The notes under the pieces: model-generated
What the model was told of the DNA's origin: nothing
Database searches by the model: none
The model's input: only the letters and a program-made list of their open reading frames with translations
Assembly: GCA_002351365.1 (NCBI GenBank)
Contig: DEGE01000034.1
Location: 6,556 to 12,670 of the forward strand
From: Candidatus Saccharibacteria bacterium UBA2834
GTDB lineage: Bacteria > Patescibacteriota > Saccharimonadia > Saccharimonadales > Saccharimonadaceae
DNA: 6,115 nt
Direction: 5' to 3'
Part shown: positions 5,647-6,115 of the stretch, piece by piece
Numbering within the stretch: position 1 is the first letter of the stretch
How the letters are laid out: the number at the start of each line of letters is the position of its first letter
Made by a program: the position numbers and the translations under genes

Positions 5647-5665
5647 TTGTTCGGTTTTGTTCGGT
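5647..5665 (+). repeat. Tandem TTGTTCGGT pair, right copy
   Basis: TTGTTCGGT at 5647-5655 and 5657-5665, a 10-bp period, in the same orientation as the pair at 4861-4880 and about 785 bp from it. Confidence 0.75.
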
Positions 5666-5686
5666 TTTTGCTAAGGATGGTTTTTT

Positions 5687-5722
5687 GTAACAGGGGTGGC
5701 GCATAGTTTTCACCTCTGTTAT
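5687..5722 (+). repeat. Long hairpin with G-U pairs
   Basis: Bases 5687-5698 pair with 5711-5722: 12 pairs, two of them G-U on the plus strand, with a 12-nt loop. On the minus strand those G-U pairs become A-C mismatches, so if this acts as RNA it is more likely a plus-strand transcript. Confidence 0.55.
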
Positions 5723-5730
5723 TCTCTATT

Positions 5731-5763
5731 GCGTGAAATAATTTGTGCTAAAAAATTTCACGC
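5731..5763. repeat. Perfect 9-bp inverted repeat
   Basis: GCGTGAAAT (5731-5739) and ATTTCACGC (5755-5763) are exact complements around a 15-nt AT-rich spacer. The left arm also occurs at 4992-5000. No T-run follows, so it looks more like a dyad binding site or an RNA stem than a terminator. Confidence 0.6.
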
Positions 5764-5822
5764 GATTAAAGCTTCGACTGTCTATGTGAGAATAGTTGCC
5801 CTCTTCCCTGTTTTTTATGAGG

Positions 5823-5846
5823 AAACCCCGCCAGGTGGCGGGGTTT
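5823..5846 (-). terminator. Terminator of the minus-strand gene
   Basis: AAACCCCGCC (5823-5832) pairs perfectly with 5837-5846 across AGGT, a 10-bp stem 12 bp beyond the stop of the minus-strand gene. The T-run is only the three T closing the stem, so it is either a modest terminator or a symmetric one serving both strands. Confidence 0.65.
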
Positions 5847-5858
5847 AAGGCTCGAGAG

Positions 5859-6115
5859 TTAACGTTGTGACAGTCCGCGAATGATCTGCTCCATTTCTTT
5901 GGTAGTTTTCTCTAAGCGGCCGATTTCCTTTGTGTGGAAATTGACATGTAGCGAACTCTTCCCACCATGTGTTTGGATACCGGCGCCACAGCGCCATTCT
6001 GGGCCAGTCAAATACGTTGCATTTGGCAAATATTTGCGCAGCTTGCCGACGACGATTTCGGCGTCATGCGGGACGTTGCCGTGTGCAACGATGATGGGTC
6101 CGGTTGGGTCCAGGA
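5859..6115 (-). CDS. C-terminal part of a DegV-like protein (partial, cut by window edge)
   Basis: On the minus strand a frame is open from the window edge to a TAA (complement of 5859-5861), giving 84 residues with balanced, protein-like composition. The pattern IIVAHGNVPHDAE (7-19), then KLRKYLPNA (24-32), then GAGIQTHGGKSSLHVNF (43-59) resembles the end of DegV-family fatty-acid-binding proteins, where an H-G-x-x-x-x-A-E helix is followed by a G-x-H-x-G segment and a final strand. A basic helical tail (61-84) ends the protein. DegV proteins bind fatty acids for phosphorylation and incorporation into phospholipids. The usual HTGPG is not intact here and most of the protein is outside the window, so the family call is tentative, though coding status is solid. 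It is convergent with the pyk-pgk operon. Confidence 0.72.
   Translation of the reverse strand, partial: LDPTGPIIVAHGNVPHDAEIVVGKLRKYLPNATYLTGPEWRCGAGIQTHGGKSSLHVNFHTKEIGRLEKTTKEMEQIIRGLSQR

Larger units (their letters stand above)
4813..5858. other. About 1 kb intergenic block with no credible gene
   Basis: All six frames are broken by frequent stops. The only longer frame (minus strand, 4880-5080) has an unconvincing composition. The block holds two tandem pairs of TTGTTCGGT, several CGTGAAAT motifs, a G-rich stretch (4907-4959), a perfect terminator (5097-5127), hairpins at 5176-5289 and 5687-5763, and a T-rich section (about 5340-5540) with recurring CTATTT. It lies between convergent genes. 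It may contain one or more non-coding RNAs, degraded sequence or binding-site arrays; nothing seen proves a function. Confidence 0.7.

Noticed and set aside
4861..5665. CRISPR array or insertion sequence
   Set aside because: Repeats are only about 9 bp, not regularly spaced as spacer-repeat units, and no transposase, terminal inverted repeats or cas gene is visible.

Overview
The window reads as a chromosomal segment of a small-genome bacterium, most likely Candidate Phyla Radiation/Patescibacteria and possibly Saccharibacteria. This is an inference from the lean Pyk and Pgk proteins, the gene mix and intermediate base composition; no 16S gene or other decisive marker is present. The standard code fits: the reading frames contain no internal TGA, and genes stop at TAA or TAG.

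Layout. (1) 1-735: the 3' two thirds of murG (peptidoglycan lipid II synthesis), cut by the window edge. (2) 750-903: a complete tRNA-Glu(UUC) unit with its own extended -10 promoter and intrinsic terminator. (3) 1004-1579: a stretch of about 540 nt with a strong promoter, no convincing protein and many nested hairpins, ending in a textbook terminator. I read it as a large structured non-coding RNA that I cannot assign to a family. It is the best candidate here for something undescribed. (4) 1618-4812: a transcription unit of pyruvate kinase (pyk), phosphoglycerate kinase (pgk) and a small single-pass membrane protein of unknown role. The pyk promoter lies so close to the ATG that the mRNA is probably leaderless, whereas pgk has a near-perfect Shine-Dalgarno and the third gene has none. 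(5) 4813-5858: about 1 kb without a credible gene, rich in short repeats, inverted repeats and T-runs, with one clear terminator. (6) 5859-6115: the 3' end of a minus-strand gene, convergent with the operon, whose C-terminus resembles DegV-family lipid-binding proteins.

Functionally, Pgk and Pyk are the two ATP-yielding kinases of lower glycolysis, and co-transcription would balance substrate-level phosphorylation in an organism likely to depend on fermentation. MurG and the membrane protein, which ends in an FtsQ-like way, point to cell envelope and division. The two large non-coding blocks hold most of the unexplained structure. All helices were found by eye; no folding, covariance or database search was run.
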